This document shows, piece by piece, positions 54,291 to 63,333 of a stretch of DNA of 64,000 bases; within the stretch, counting starts at the first letter, position 1; the number at the start of each line of letters is the position of its first letter. The stretch covers positions 39,795 through 103,794 of the forward strand of contig NZ_JAGGPK010000026.1 in assembly GCF_018613855.1 (NCBI RefSeq). Reading direction: 5' to 3'. The position numbers and the translations under genes are program-made. Below the pieces are notes generated by a model. It did no database searches and was not told where the DNA came from. It was given only the letters and a program-made list of their open reading frames with translations. Source of the stretch: Arthrobacter sp. ISL-30. GTDB taxonomy: Bacteria; Actinomycetota; Actinomycetes; Actinomycetales; Micrococcaceae.

Positions 54291-56250
54291 CAGGTACGCG
54301 CCCGGAACATGGTTCGGCATCATTCGTTCGGGCACCATTGTCCTTTTGGCGCCGGAAACGCGGGAGGAGCTGGTTGCTGCACTCTGGGATTTCCTGGAGT
54401 ACGAGCCGGAAGCCCATGAGGTGCTTCACGAGGTTACCCAGGGTTTTGGAGTGTCCCTGTCGCGGATCCCACCCTTTGGGATTATCGATTCACGGGATCC
54501 ACTACGTGTTTTCCTGCGTGGTGGACTTGAACTGGAGGTCCACGGGGCATCCGGCAAGGAGACCATCAGCGGCCGGGACATCACCACCTGGAATGAGCGC
54601 CGGATTACTGGTGCGGAGTGGTTCGGCCTCAGGATCTCTGACGCCAGCCTGATTCCTGGGCTCAGTGCGCCCGCAGTACAGGCGCTGCCACTGGCCGAAG
54701 GCGTCGTAATGCTTAGCGGTTTCGCGCTGTCGATCGGAGCTGGGCTGTCGATCGAAGCTGGCTTGGCGAAAGGCGCTGGCTTCGCGAAAGCTGCTACGCG
54801 CCCGCTTGAATCGTTCGCGCCAGCTGTTGCGCCGCCGGAACGGCGCCACCCCGGCATCGAGTCGGAGGTTTCAGCGTCGGAGGTTTCAGCGGAAACCGTC
54901 ATGGCATTCCACGATGACCTCGACATGACTATCGCCCCGGGCCTGAGCCCCGAATCGAGTGAAGGCGCACAAGCCGCTGAGGCTGCAGAAGCGGCTGGGG
55001 GTCCTGGGGCCGCTGGGGGCATAGGGGCCAGCGAGGGCGTACAAGCGTTTCAGATTTCGGAACCGGAGGCACAATCGGCCGCAGGAGCAGTCCGCACGGC
55101 ACCGAACGAGCAAGCTGCCACCCCGGCACAGGAGGAGTTCACCAGCTCCTACGACCACCTGTGGGACAAGACGGTCATCCGCAACATTGAAGACGCTGCC
55201 ATACGCGTCGATCCGGATGCCGAGGCGGATCATGAAGAAGTAGCGGCGCAGGAAAAAGGCTCTGCCCACGAAAAAACCCCCGCCCACGAAGAAGATTCGG
55301 CCGGCGAAGTAGTAGTCGATGCGGCCTCCACCTCCGCCCCGGCTGGCCCGCATCCGGAAAAGCCGGGAGACGAACCGAAGGAGCCGTTGGCACAGAGCAA
55401 CGAGCCGTCGGTAAAGAGCACCGAGGCGCCTTCGACGCGGCGCTTCGAGGTGCCTTCCGGGCTTATTGATTCGGTACCTTGGAGCAGAAGCGAACGCCCG
55501 GCCCAGCCGCTGCGCCAAACCCAGCCCCTGGTGCCAAACCGGTCTCAACCCACAAACCAGCCCCTTTCCTCAAACCAGTCCAGCCCGCCTGTTGCAGAGG
55601 TACCTGGAACTGACAATGGGGGAGCCGGCCGCGAACAGGACAACCTTGCAGAAGCCGCTACGATCGATGGCGACCACGACGGGCAGACCGTCATGAAGAG
55701 CAGTCTCTCCGGACTCGGTCAACCCAAATCGGACGAAAGCAAGGCCGAAGAAGGCAAGGCCGAAGAAGACAGGGCGCTTGGAAACGCGAGCGGCCCCAAA
55801 GTACTGGCCCGCGTCTGCACCCAGGGCCACACCAATCCGCCAACTTACGCCGTCTGCTCAAGCTGCGGATTGCCGCTGGCGGGAGACGCTATCCAGGCGC
55901 CGCGTCCGAGGCTGGGCCGCATGAGGGTTTCCACAGGCGAAGTCGTTGACCTGGATCAGTCCCTAATTATCGGCAGGCAGCCTTCGGTTGCCTGTGTCCA
56001 GGGCGGTGCGATGCCGCGGCTTGTCCAGGTCGCCAGCCCCGGGGGCGATATTTCGCGCTCCCATGTGGAGGTCCGGCTTGAGGGATGGCACGTGATGCTG
56101 TGCGACCTCAAGGCGACCAACGGTACGGTGCTGGTCCGCGAAGGCCAGGCCCCCCGCCGACTCGCCCAGAGCGAAATGGCGATCCTCCTTGACGGGGATA
56201 TCGCCGAACTGGGTGACGGCGTTTCATTGCGTTTCGAGGAGATTCCGTGA
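54280..56250 (+). CDS. FHA domain protein with long disordered middle
   Basis: 656 aa from the ATG at 54280, preceded by a G-rich ribosome site. Residues 1-130 form a globular domain of unknown type (WFGIIRSGTIVLLAPETREE). Residues about 150-510 are Ala/Glu/Pro-rich, low complexity and probably disordered, with direct repeats such as KAEEGKAEED and EVSASEVSAE. A half zinc-ribbon (CSSCGLPL, with CTQGH before it) leads into the C-terminal FHA domain: LIIGRQPS, DISRSHVEVRL and LKATNGTVL. Two candidate phosphosites stand in the disordered part: Thr298 (WDKTVIRN) and Thr470 (GQTVMKSS). Likely a cytosolic scaffold for kinase-dependent assembly. Confidence 0.82.
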   Translation: MAISRYAPGTWFGIIRSGTIVLLAPETREELVAALWDFLEYEPEAHEVLHEVTQGFGVSLSRIPPFGIIDSRDPLRVFLRGGLELEVHGASGKETISGRDITTWNERRITGAEWFGLRISDASLIPGLSAPAVQALPLAEGVVMLSGFALSIGAGLSIEAGLAKGAGFAKAATRPLESFAPAVAPPERRHPGIESEVSASEVSAETVMAFHDDLDMTIAPGLSPESSEGAQAAEAAEAAGGPGAAGGIGASEGVQAFQISEPEAQSAAGAVRTAPNEQAATPAQEEFTSSYDHLWDKTVIRNIEDAAIRVDPDAEADHEEVAAQEKGSAHEKTPAHEEDSAGEVVVDAASTSAPAGPHPEKPGDEPKEPLAQSNEPSVKSTEAPSTRRFEVPSGLIDSVPWSRSERPAQPLRQTQPLVPNRSQPTNQPLSSNQSSPPVAEVPGTDNGGAGREQDNLAEAATIDGDHDGQTVMKSSLSGLGQPKSDESKAEEGKAEEDRALGNASGPKVLARVCTQGHTNPPTYAVCSSCGLPLAGDAIQAPRPRLGRMRVSTGEVVDLDQSLIIGRQPSVACVQGGAMPRLVQVASPGGDISRSHVEVRLEGWHVMLCDLKATNGTVLVREGQAPRRLAQSEMAILLDGDIAELGDGVSLRFEEIP

Positions 56251-58052
56251 GTTCCAAGAGGCCCCCAGCACCGCCTCCACACATCCCCGGCTTCAAGTAC
56301 GTCAGCCTCCTGGGCTCCGGCGGTTTTTCCGACGTGTTCCTTTACGAGCAGGACAGGCCCCGGCGCAAAGTAGCCATCAAGGTGCTGCTCTCGGACCTTA
56401 AAACGGAGGGCGCACGCCGTCGCTTCGAGTCCGAGGCCAACCTTATGGCACAGCTCTCCTCGCACCCTTACATCGTCACCATCTTTGAAGCCGAAGTGAC
56501 GGACGACGGCCATTCGTACCTCGCCATGGAGTACTGCTCACGTCCCAGCCTGGACGTGCGGTACAGGAGGCAGCGCTTCAGCGTGGACGAGGTGCTTGCC
56601 GTGGGGATCCAGGTGGCATCCGCCGTCGAAACGGCCCACCGGGCGGGCATCGCCCACCGCGACATTAAGCCGGCCAACATCCTGGTGACCGACTACAACC
56701 GTCCTGCCCTTACGGACTTCGGTATTTCCGGCACGATCGGCGCCGAAGCGGACGACGACGCCGGGATGTCGATCCCGTGGTCACCACCGGAGCAGTTCCG
56801 GGGCAGCAACGTCAGCGGCGTCCTGGTGGACGTCTGGGCACTGGGTGCCACCCTCTATACGCTGTTGGCCGGGCGGTCGCCGTTCGTGTTGCCAGGACAG
56901 GACAACTCGCAGCGGGAGCTGATCGCCCGGATCACCAATGCGCCGCTTCCGCGCCTGGGACGCGCTGACGTCCCTGAGTCGCTGGAGCTTGTCCTCGCAA
57001 CGGCCATGGCCAAAGCGCCTGGTTCCCGGTATTCCTCCGCCCATGCGTTCGCGCTGGCCCTGCAGCGTATCCAGGCGGAATTGAACCTGTCGGTCACGCC
57101 GTTCGAAGTACTCGAGGAGCCTCACTCCGATGACGGGCACCCGGACGACGGCTTCGAGGAGACTCGCGTCCGGGGTATCGCCTCCATCGACCCGGAGGCA
57201 AAGGGGACGGCAACAACGGGAACCGGCCCCACTTTCCCGGCGCGCACTTTTCCCGACACGAGGGCCGAACCAGCGCGGCCGGAACCAGCGAGGGCCGAAC
57301 CGGCACGGCCGGAACCAGCGAGGACAGGACCAGCGCGGCCGGGGCCAGCGAGTCTCGTTTCGCCTCCACCCGAACCCGCCCTGCCGGAGCCCGCAGTGGA
57401 GGAGTCGTCGTCGACCGTTCTGAAGAGCCGGCTGCCCGCCCATCCGACAGTTGCCGCCGTGGATGCTCTCTATCAAGATCCAGACGAGCGTACAGTCCTG
57501 CGTGGGACGAAGACAGCGGAAGCGGAGTTCGCTGCCACCACGATCGGCCGTTCGGCCGCTCCCAGGCCCGGCGGTGACAAAGCCGACGGTCTGGGAGCCG
57601 ACGTCGAAAGCCGGCCGGTCGACCACCGTCACCGAAACCTGTGGCTGGCGGCAACGGGCGCGGCAGTGCTGTTGATAGCAATCGTGGTGGGCATCGTCCT
57701 CGCCGCGGGGAGCACCCCCAAGGCCCAGGAAACGGAGGAGCCCAGCAGGCCTCCAGTGGACGCCCTGGACAGCGGGAACGTGCCCGACGTCGAAGCGCTC
57801 ACCGGGTCTCGAACGGGGGCCGGAAAGGCGGTCTTCACCTGGAAGAACCCCCAGCCGAAGGACGGCGACAGCTTCAAGTGGCGGATCAAGACCGCCAGGG
57901 GCGAGGGCAGCTACGTGTCGATCAGCGCCAACCAGGTGGAAGTGAGCGAGAACCCCGCCGAACCGACCTGTGTTCAGGTCATCATTGTCCGATCGGACGG
58001 AGCGGCGTCGCCCGAGGGTGAAGGATCCATAGCCTGCCTGGCTGCCCAATAA
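56247..58052 (+). CDS. Transmembrane Ser/Thr protein kinase (Pkn/Stk type)
   Basis: 601 aa, GTG start overlapping the previous stop, with GAGGAG upstream. The kinase domain (about residues 15-275) has LGSGGFSDVF, VAIKVLL, catalytic HRDIKPANIL, TDFGIS and the SPPEQF variant of the APE motif, all as in active Hanks-type kinases. A disordered juxtamembrane region of about 180 residues contains 15-bp repeats and the Thr motifs EETRVRG (Thr306), SSTVLKS (Thr390) and ERTVLRG (Thr416). One helix at about residues 458-480 (LAATGAAVLLIAIVVGIVLA) leads to an extracytoplasmic FN3-like beta domain (KAVFTWKNPQPKDGDSFKW) instead of PASTA repeats. It is the likely sensor of the cluster. Confidence 0.93.
   Translation: MSSKRPPAPPPHIPGFKYVSLLGSGGFSDVFLYEQDRPRRKVAIKVLLSDLKTEGARRRFESEANLMAQLSSHPYIVTIFEAEVTDDGHSYLAMEYCSRPSLDVRYRRQRFSVDEVLAVGIQVASAVETAHRAGIAHRDIKPANILVTDYNRPALTDFGISGTIGAEADDDAGMSIPWSPPEQFRGSNVSGVLVDVWALGATLYTLLAGRSPFVLPGQDNSQRELIARITNAPLPRLGRADVPESLELVLATAMAKAPGSRYSSAHAFALALQRIQAELNLSVTPFEVLEEPHSDDGHPDDGFEETRVRGIASIDPEAKGTATTGTGPTFPARTFPDTRAEPARPEPARAEPARPEPARTGPARPGPASLVSPPPEPALPEPAVEESSSTVLKSRLPAHPTVAAVDALYQDPDERTVLRGTKTAEAEFAATTIGRSAAPRPGGDKADGLGADVESRPVDHRHRNLWLAATGAAVLLIAIVVGIVLAAGSTPKAQETEEPSRPPVDALDSGNVPDVEALTGSRTGAGKAVFTWKNPQPKDGDSFKWRIKTARGEGSYVSISANQVEVSENPAEPTCVQVIIVRSDGAASPEGEGSIACLAAQ
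57264..57353 (+). repeat. Six 15-bp repeats in the kinase juxtamembrane region
   Basis: Six in-frame units encode AEPAR, PEPAR, AEPAR, PEPAR, TGPAR and PGPAS. The first four alternate with a 30-bp period, indicating duplication of a 30-bp block. Confidence 0.9.
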
Positions 58053-58066
58053 CAGTGGAAGGAAAA

Positions 58067-58771
58067 ATGGGAGATCTGGCAATAGATTTCTGCGGGGAAT
58101 GGTACGAGCCGTCCGATGAGGATGTCTTCAACATTGGTCGCGAGGGGGATCTGGAAGTCGATGACAATCCGTATCTGCACCGCCGCTTCTTGCAGATCGC
58201 ACGGTACGACGGCATTTGGTGGCTGAACAATGTGGGCAGCATGCTCTCGGCGACCATTGCGGACGCCTCTGGCGGCATGCAGGCTTGGCTCTCGCCCGGG
58301 GCGAGGATTCCGCTGGTCTTCAGCCACACCAACGTCATCTTTACCGCAGGGCCGACCACCTATGAGTTCGCCGTCCACCTGAGGACCCCGTCATTCCGGC
58401 AGGAAGCCCGGGACGACGATTCCGCCGGGGATACCACTATCGGGCCCGTCGTCTTCACAGATTCGCAAAAGGCCCTCATCGTCGCCCTTGCGGAACCGAT
58501 GCTGCGCCGGGAGGGGACGGGTTTCAGCGCCATCCCCTCGTCGGCGGAAGCTGCAAAGCGCCTTGGCTGGGCCCTGACCCGGTTCAATCGCAAGCTGGAC
58601 AACGTCTGCGACAAGCTGGACCGGGTCGGTGTCGTGGGACTTCGCGGCGGCGGAGGGAAGCTCGCCACCAACCGACGGGCACGACTGGTTGAATACGCAG
58701 TTACGTCGCATCTGGTGACTGGTGACGATCTGTACCTGCTGGAGAACTTGAGGGGAGTCGACGAAGCGTGA
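58067..58771 (+). CDS. Degenerate FHA-like protein with C-terminal helical domain
   Basis: 234 aa. The ATG at 58067 follows GGAAGGA; an earlier GTG at 58055 lies inside that ribosome site. Residues about 15-110 resemble an FHA fold (VFNIGREGDLEVDD, YLHRRFLQI, LNNVGSMLS), keeping the Gly-Arg and His but with a poor Asn-Gly end. Residues about 125-225 are helical and resemble a winged-helix (LIVALAEPMLRREG, AAKRLGWALTRFNRKLDNVCDKLDRVGVVGL). It contains AGDTTIGP, similar to the other Thr motifs. It overlaps the ATPase start by 4 nt. DNA binding or adaptor function is possible; not recognised further. Confidence 0.75.
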   Translation: MGDLAIDFCGEWYEPSDEDVFNIGREGDLEVDDNPYLHRRFLQIARYDGIWWLNNVGSMLSATIADASGGMQAWLSPGARIPLVFSHTNVIFTAGPTTYEFAVHLRTPSFRQEARDDDSAGDTTIGPVVFTDSQKALIVALAEPMLRREGTGFSAIPSSAEAAKRLGWALTRFNRKLDNVCDKLDRVGVVGLRGGGGKLATNRRARLVEYAVTSHLVTGDDLYLLENLRGVDEA

Positions 58772-61700
58772 AGTTCCGACTGACCCTGCGCCGGGAGCCT
58801 GCGGAAGCCAAAGACCTGGCCGTAACCGTTGATGGGCGGGCCACCGTTGCCGATATCGCCGGCGAATTATGGGCGGCGGACCCGGCCCGCAAGGGGGCCA
58901 TACCGCCGTCGAACCTGTCCCTGCGCATCGACGAGGCCTTCGTGGCTGGCGGTATGACCGGAAACGTGCTGGACCCCGCAGTCAACCTCCTGGAATCCGG
59001 CCTCAGACCCGGCTCCACCGTGTCCTTGACCAGGGTGAGTGAACAGTTCGCCGTTCCCGGAGCCAACCGCGGTCCCGCCGCAGCCACGCTGCGGGTCTTT
59101 TCCGGGCCCGACGTCGGACGCGAATTTTCGCTGCCATCCGGCACCAGCTACATCGGCCGGGACCGGGACGCGGACATCCGGCTGTCCGATCCCATGACGT
59201 CGAAGCGGCACGCCCGCATCAGCGTTGGCGAGACGGTCGAAATCGTGGACACCAATTCGGCCAACGGACTCCTGATGGACGGGCTTCCGGTGACCCGGGC
59301 AACGCTGAATTCCTCGGACACCATCACACTGGGGGACACCACCGTGGGCGTGGTCTCCCTGTCCCGCAACGTCGCCGCAACGCCCACCTCTCCCTTGGTG
59401 GACTTCAACCGTTCCCCGCGGGTCGTGCCCCGTTTCGCCGAACCAAAGAGGGTTCCTCCTGCCGGGCCGAAGCGGCCGGACCACCAGCCGTTCCCGTACA
59501 TCATGCTGATCGCGCCCATCATGATGGGCGCGATTCTCTTCGCCGTGACGCAGAACGTCCTGTCTGTCCTGTTCATGATGATGATGCCGTTGTTCATCAT
59601 CGGCCATTATGTGGACCACAAGATGCAGGCGAAACGGCAGAAAAAGGAGGGGCACAAGCATTTCCGCGCCTCCATGGCGGCGTTCCGTGAGGACATCGAA
59701 GCGAAGCAGAACGTCGAACGGTCAGTGCGGCTCCAGGAAGCGCCCTCCGTCAGCGACACCGTGGACGCCATCTATAAGCTGGGCCCCCTGCTGTGGACGC
59801 ATCGGCCGGAACACCATGGCTTCCTCGGGGTGCGGTTCGGGCTGGGCACGGCACTCTCACGAATCGAATTTGAGGAGCCGGCCAACAACGACACCGAGCC
59901 CGAGTACATGCGGGAAATCCAGGAATGCCTGCAACAGGTGCGCATGATCGACGGAGTCCCCATCGTCTCCCAGCTGCGGACCTCCGGCTCCTTCGGCGTG
60001 GCGGGCGAACGAGGGCTCGTGGATGATGTGGCCCGCGGGATGGTGCTGCAAATGGTCGGCCTGCATTCACCGGCGGAGCTGGTGGTCACGGCAATCGCCT
60101 CGGCAAGGTCCAGGGACCGCTGGAGCTGGCTGCAGTGGCTGCCCCATGTGGGTTCCGGCCATAGCCCGCTCGGCGGCGATCATCTCGCCGCAGGACCGGC
60201 AGCCGGGTCGTCCCTCCTGGCTCGGCTGGAAGACCTGGTGGAGCAGCGGGAAGCCCACGCCAGGGACCCCCGTCCCGTTCCGAGGCCCGGCCTGCAGAGC
60301 GACAATAACGAAGTGGCCCAGCCTGCCATTCCGTCCATCCTGGTGGTAGTTGAGGATGACGCCCCTGTGGATCGGGGCCGCTTGACCCGCCTCGTGGAGC
60401 GCGGTCCGGATTCGGGAATCCACGTCATGTGGGTTGCCGCAAACCTTCAGGCGATCCCCGCAGCATGCCGGGACTTTATGGCCGTCGACGGCGACCACGG
60501 CACCACTACAGGCCAAGTGCGGCTCGGCCGGCACAGCTATCCGGTCAGCTGCGAAACCCTCGACGCCGAACTGGCCCTCCAACTGGCCCGCATGATGTCC
60601 CCCCTGGTGGACGTCGGCAAGCCTGTGGACGACGACTCCGACCTGCCGCGCGCCGTCTCCTACGCCACGCTCATTGGCAAGGACTTCCTGGAGAACCCCC
60701 AAGTGGTGGCCGAGCGCTGGCAGGAGAATAACTCTGTCCATTCCTCGGCGGTTGCCAATCGCAAGGACAACGGCACATTGCGTGCCCTGGTGGGCTCCAG
60801 AGGCGTGGAGCCGTTCTACCTTGACCTCAAGAACGAGGGCCCGCACGCCCTCGTGGGCGGCACCACGGGAGCCGGCAAGTCCGAATTCCTGCAGTCCTGG
60901 GTTATGGGCATGGCGGCCGCGTACAGTCCGGACCGCGTCAGCTTCCTGTTTGTCGATTACAAGGGTGGGGCCGCTTTTGCCGACTGCCTCCACCTGCCGC
61001 ACACTGTGGGACTGGTCACTGACCTGTCGCAGCACCTGGTGCGACGGGCCCTGACCTCGCTGCGGGCCGAGCTGCACTACCGCGAGCATCTCCTGAACCG
61101 GAAGAAAGCGAAGGATCTCCTGGCGCTCCAGCGTGAGGCGGACCCCGAGGCTCCTCCTTACCTCATTATCATCGTGGACGAGTTCGCGGCGCTGGCCACC
61201 GAAGTGCCCGAGTTCGTGGACGGCGTCGTGGACGTTGCGGCGCGAGGCCGTTCCCTGGGACTTCACCTGATCCTCGCCACACAGCGGCCGGCGGGCGTCA
61301 TCAAGGACAGCCTGCGGGCCAACACCAACCTCCGTGTAGCCCTCCGCATGGCAGACGAGGACGACGCCGTCGACATCCTCGGAGTGCCCACCGCGGCCTA
61401 CTTTGACCCGTCGATCCCCGGACGCGGCGCCGCCAAAACCGGCCCTGGACGCATCCAGGGATTCCAGACCGGGTATGCGGGCGGTTGGACCACGGAGAAA
61501 CCGCAGCGACCACGCATCGATATTGTTGAAATGGCCTTCGGCTCCGGTCCCAGCTGGGAGGCGCCAGCCCCTGCCGATGCCGTCAAGGAAGACCCGGCCG
61601 GTCCAAACGACATTGCCCGGATGACGCAGAACATCATCCAGGCAGCAGACTGGCTGGGAATCGAACCCCCGCGCAAACCATGGCTCAACGAGCTCGCCAC

Positions 61701-63222
61701 GACCTACGACTTCTCCAAGCTGCCGAACCCGCGAACCGATGAACGGCTCCTGCTCGGCGTCGCAGATGATCCGGCCCACCAGGACCAGCCAACGGTGTTC
61801 TACGAACCGGACAAGGACGGCAACATGGCCGTCTACGGAACCGGCGGTTCAGGCAAGTCCGCGGCCCTGCGAGGCATCGCGATCGCCGCCGCGGTCACAC
61901 CACGCGGCGGGCCGGTCCACGTCTACGGGATCGACTGCGGCTCCTCGGGCCTGAGGATGCTCGACGGCCTGCCGCACGTGGGAGAGATCATCAGCGGAGA
62001 CGACGTCGAACGGGTGGGGCGCCTGCTCCGCTGGCTGCGTGACATCGCAGAGGAACGCTCGGAGCGGTATGCCGAAGTGCGGGCTTCCACCATCGTGGAG
62101 TACCGCAAGCTCGCGAACCGGCCGGACGAAAAGCGAATCTTCCTGCTCGTCGATGGCATGTCGGCCTTCCGCGAAGCCTACGAATACAGCAGGCTGTCCG
62201 CGCTGTGGGACATCTTCCTCCAGCTGGCAACGGACGGCCGTCCGCTCGGCATCCACCTGGTCGTCAGCGGTGACCGGCCGAACTCGGTACCGCCGTCGCT
62301 CCTGGCCTCTATCCAGCGTCGGCTGGTCCTCAGGCTCACCTCCGAAGACGACTACCTGTCCCTTGACGTACCCAGGGACGTACTGGGACCGTCGTCCCCG
62401 CCCGGCAGGGGACTGCTCGGCAACCTGGAAGTCCAGCTGGCCGTGCTGGGCGGCAACTCCAACCTCGCACTCCAGGCCCGCGAGGTCAACAAACTCAGCC
62501 AGGCCATGCAGAGGCAGGGACTGGAGCCGGCGCCCCAGATCCAGAAGCTGCCCGAACAGGTGGACCTGGACATCCTGCCCGTGGGATCCACAGACCAGCC
62601 CGTCATCGGCGTCGACGACGAGTCCCTGGACCCGGCGTCGATCACGGCCCGCGGGCCGCTGCTGGTCGCTGGGCCTCCCGGGGCGGGACGAACCGTGGCG
62701 CTGGTGACGATGGCCTATGCACTGCGTCGGTCCAATCCGGAGACCGAACTGGTTTACATCGGGTCACGGAGGTCCTCCGTAGCCTCCCTGCCCATCTGGA
62801 ACCGCTCACTTGTTGGGACCGACGCCGTGGAGGAATCCGTTGACGGATTGATCGACCATTCCTCGGACAACCCGGGCAAGCTGGCCATCTTCATCGAGGG
62901 ACTCACCGAGTTCAGCGACACCCTGGCCGAATCCGGAATCGAACGGCTCGTCACCACATCCATCAAGGCAGAGCAGTGGGTCATCGGTGAATCCGAATCC
63001 TCCACCTGGTCTTCCGCCTGGTCACTGGCCCAGCCCTTCAAATCAGGCCGTAGGGGGCTTCTGCTCAACCCCGGCGACATCGAAGGCGACAGTCTCCTGA
63101 ACACTTCCCTGGGCAAAGTCAGCACCAATTTCATTCCGGGTCGGGGCTACGTTGTCGGGCGAGGCAAGGCACGCAAACTGCAACTGGCGACGCCCCCGGA
63201 AAACAGGATTCCCGCTGGTTGA
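58768..63222 (+). CDS. EssC-like FHA-FtsK/SpoIIIE secretion ATPase
   Basis: 1484 aa, GTG start in GTGA overlap. Order: a ubiquitin-like N-terminal domain (about 1-95); an FHA domain (about 110-195: SYIGRDRDADIRLSDPMTSK then RHARIS and TNSANGL); two helices at about residues 244-285; a linker; and three FtsK-type ATPase domains. D1 has Walker A GGTTGAGKS (697-705) and Walker B IIIVDEFAALA with Asp804-Glu805. D2 has GTGGSGKS (1024-1031) but LLVDGMSAF without the catalytic Glu. D3 has GPPGAGRT (1302-1309) with Arg for Lys, and IFIEGLTEF. This is the architecture of EssC, motor of firmicute type VIIb secretion. WXG100 substrates are not seen inside the window. Confidence 0.9.
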   Translation: MKFRLTLRREPAEAKDLAVTVDGRATVADIAGELWAADPARKGAIPPSNLSLRIDEAFVAGGMTGNVLDPAVNLLESGLRPGSTVSLTRVSEQFAVPGANRGPAAATLRVFSGPDVGREFSLPSGTSYIGRDRDADIRLSDPMTSKRHARISVGETVEIVDTNSANGLLMDGLPVTRATLNSSDTITLGDTTVGVVSLSRNVAATPTSPLVDFNRSPRVVPRFAEPKRVPPAGPKRPDHQPFPYIMLIAPIMMGAILFAVTQNVLSVLFMMMMPLFIIGHYVDHKMQAKRQKKEGHKHFRASMAAFREDIEAKQNVERSVRLQEAPSVSDTVDAIYKLGPLLWTHRPEHHGFLGVRFGLGTALSRIEFEEPANNDTEPEYMREIQECLQQVRMIDGVPIVSQLRTSGSFGVAGERGLVDDVARGMVLQMVGLHSPAELVVTAIASARSRDRWSWLQWLPHVGSGHSPLGGDHLAAGPAAGSSLLARLEDLVEQREAHARDPRPVPRPGLQSDNNEVAQPAIPSILVVVEDDAPVDRGRLTRLVERGPDSGIHVMWVAANLQAIPAACRDFMAVDGDHGTTTGQVRLGRHSYPVSCETLDAELALQLARMMSPLVDVGKPVDDDSDLPRAVSYATLIGKDFLENPQVVAERWQENNSVHSSAVANRKDNGTLRALVGSRGVEPFYLDLKNEGPHALVGGTTGAGKSEFLQSWVMGMAAAYSPDRVSFLFVDYKGGAAFADCLHLPHTVGLVTDLSQHLVRRALTSLRAELHYREHLLNRKKAKDLLALQREADPEAPPYLIIIVDEFAALATEVPEFVDGVVDVAARGRSLGLHLILATQRPAGVIKDSLRANTNLRVALRMADEDDAVDILGVPTAAYFDPSIPGRGAAKTGPGRIQGFQTGYAGGWTTEKPQRPRIDIVEMAFGSGPSWEAPAPADAVKEDPAGPNDIARMTQNIIQAADWLGIEPPRKPWLNELATTYDFSKLPNPRTDERLLLGVADDPAHQDQPTVFYEPDKDGNMAVYGTGGSGKSAALRGIAIAAAVTPRGGPVHVYGIDCGSSGLRMLDGLPHVGEIISGDDVERVGRLLRWLRDIAEERSERYAEVRASTIVEYRKLANRPDEKRIFLLVDGMSAFREAYEYSRLSALWDIFLQLATDGRPLGIHLVVSGDRPNSVPPSLLASIQRRLVLRLTSEDDYLSLDVPRDVLGPSSPPGRGLLGNLEVQLAVLGGNSNLALQAREVNKLSQAMQRQGLEPAPQIQKLPEQVDLDILPVGSTDQPVIGVDDESLDPASITARGPLLVAGPPGAGRTVALVTMAYALRRSNPETELVYIGSRRSSVASLPIWNRSLVGTDAVEESVDGLIDHSSDNPGKLAIFIEGLTEFSDTLAESGIERLVTTSIKAEQWVIGESESSTWSSAWSLAQPFKSGRRGLLLNPGDIEGDSLLNTSLGKVSTNFIPGRGYVVGRGKARKLQLATPPENRIPAG

Positions 63223-63333
63223 GTTTGTCCAAACCCGACAAGCTCGATTTGCGGCTGAAGTTGCTGCTGTAGGAAGATTCCCGAAACATCCCCAACACCG
63301 GGGCTGGCTTGCGTTGGCCCCGCAGAGGTAACC

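Noticed and set aside
57264..57353. CRISPR-like array
   Set aside because: Repeats are contiguous, in frame, 15 bp long and without spacers; they encode a Pro/Ala/Arg linker.
60067..61779. 570-aa minus-strand frame inside the EssC-like gene
   Set aside because: Antisense shadow covering the Walker A and B coding region of D1.
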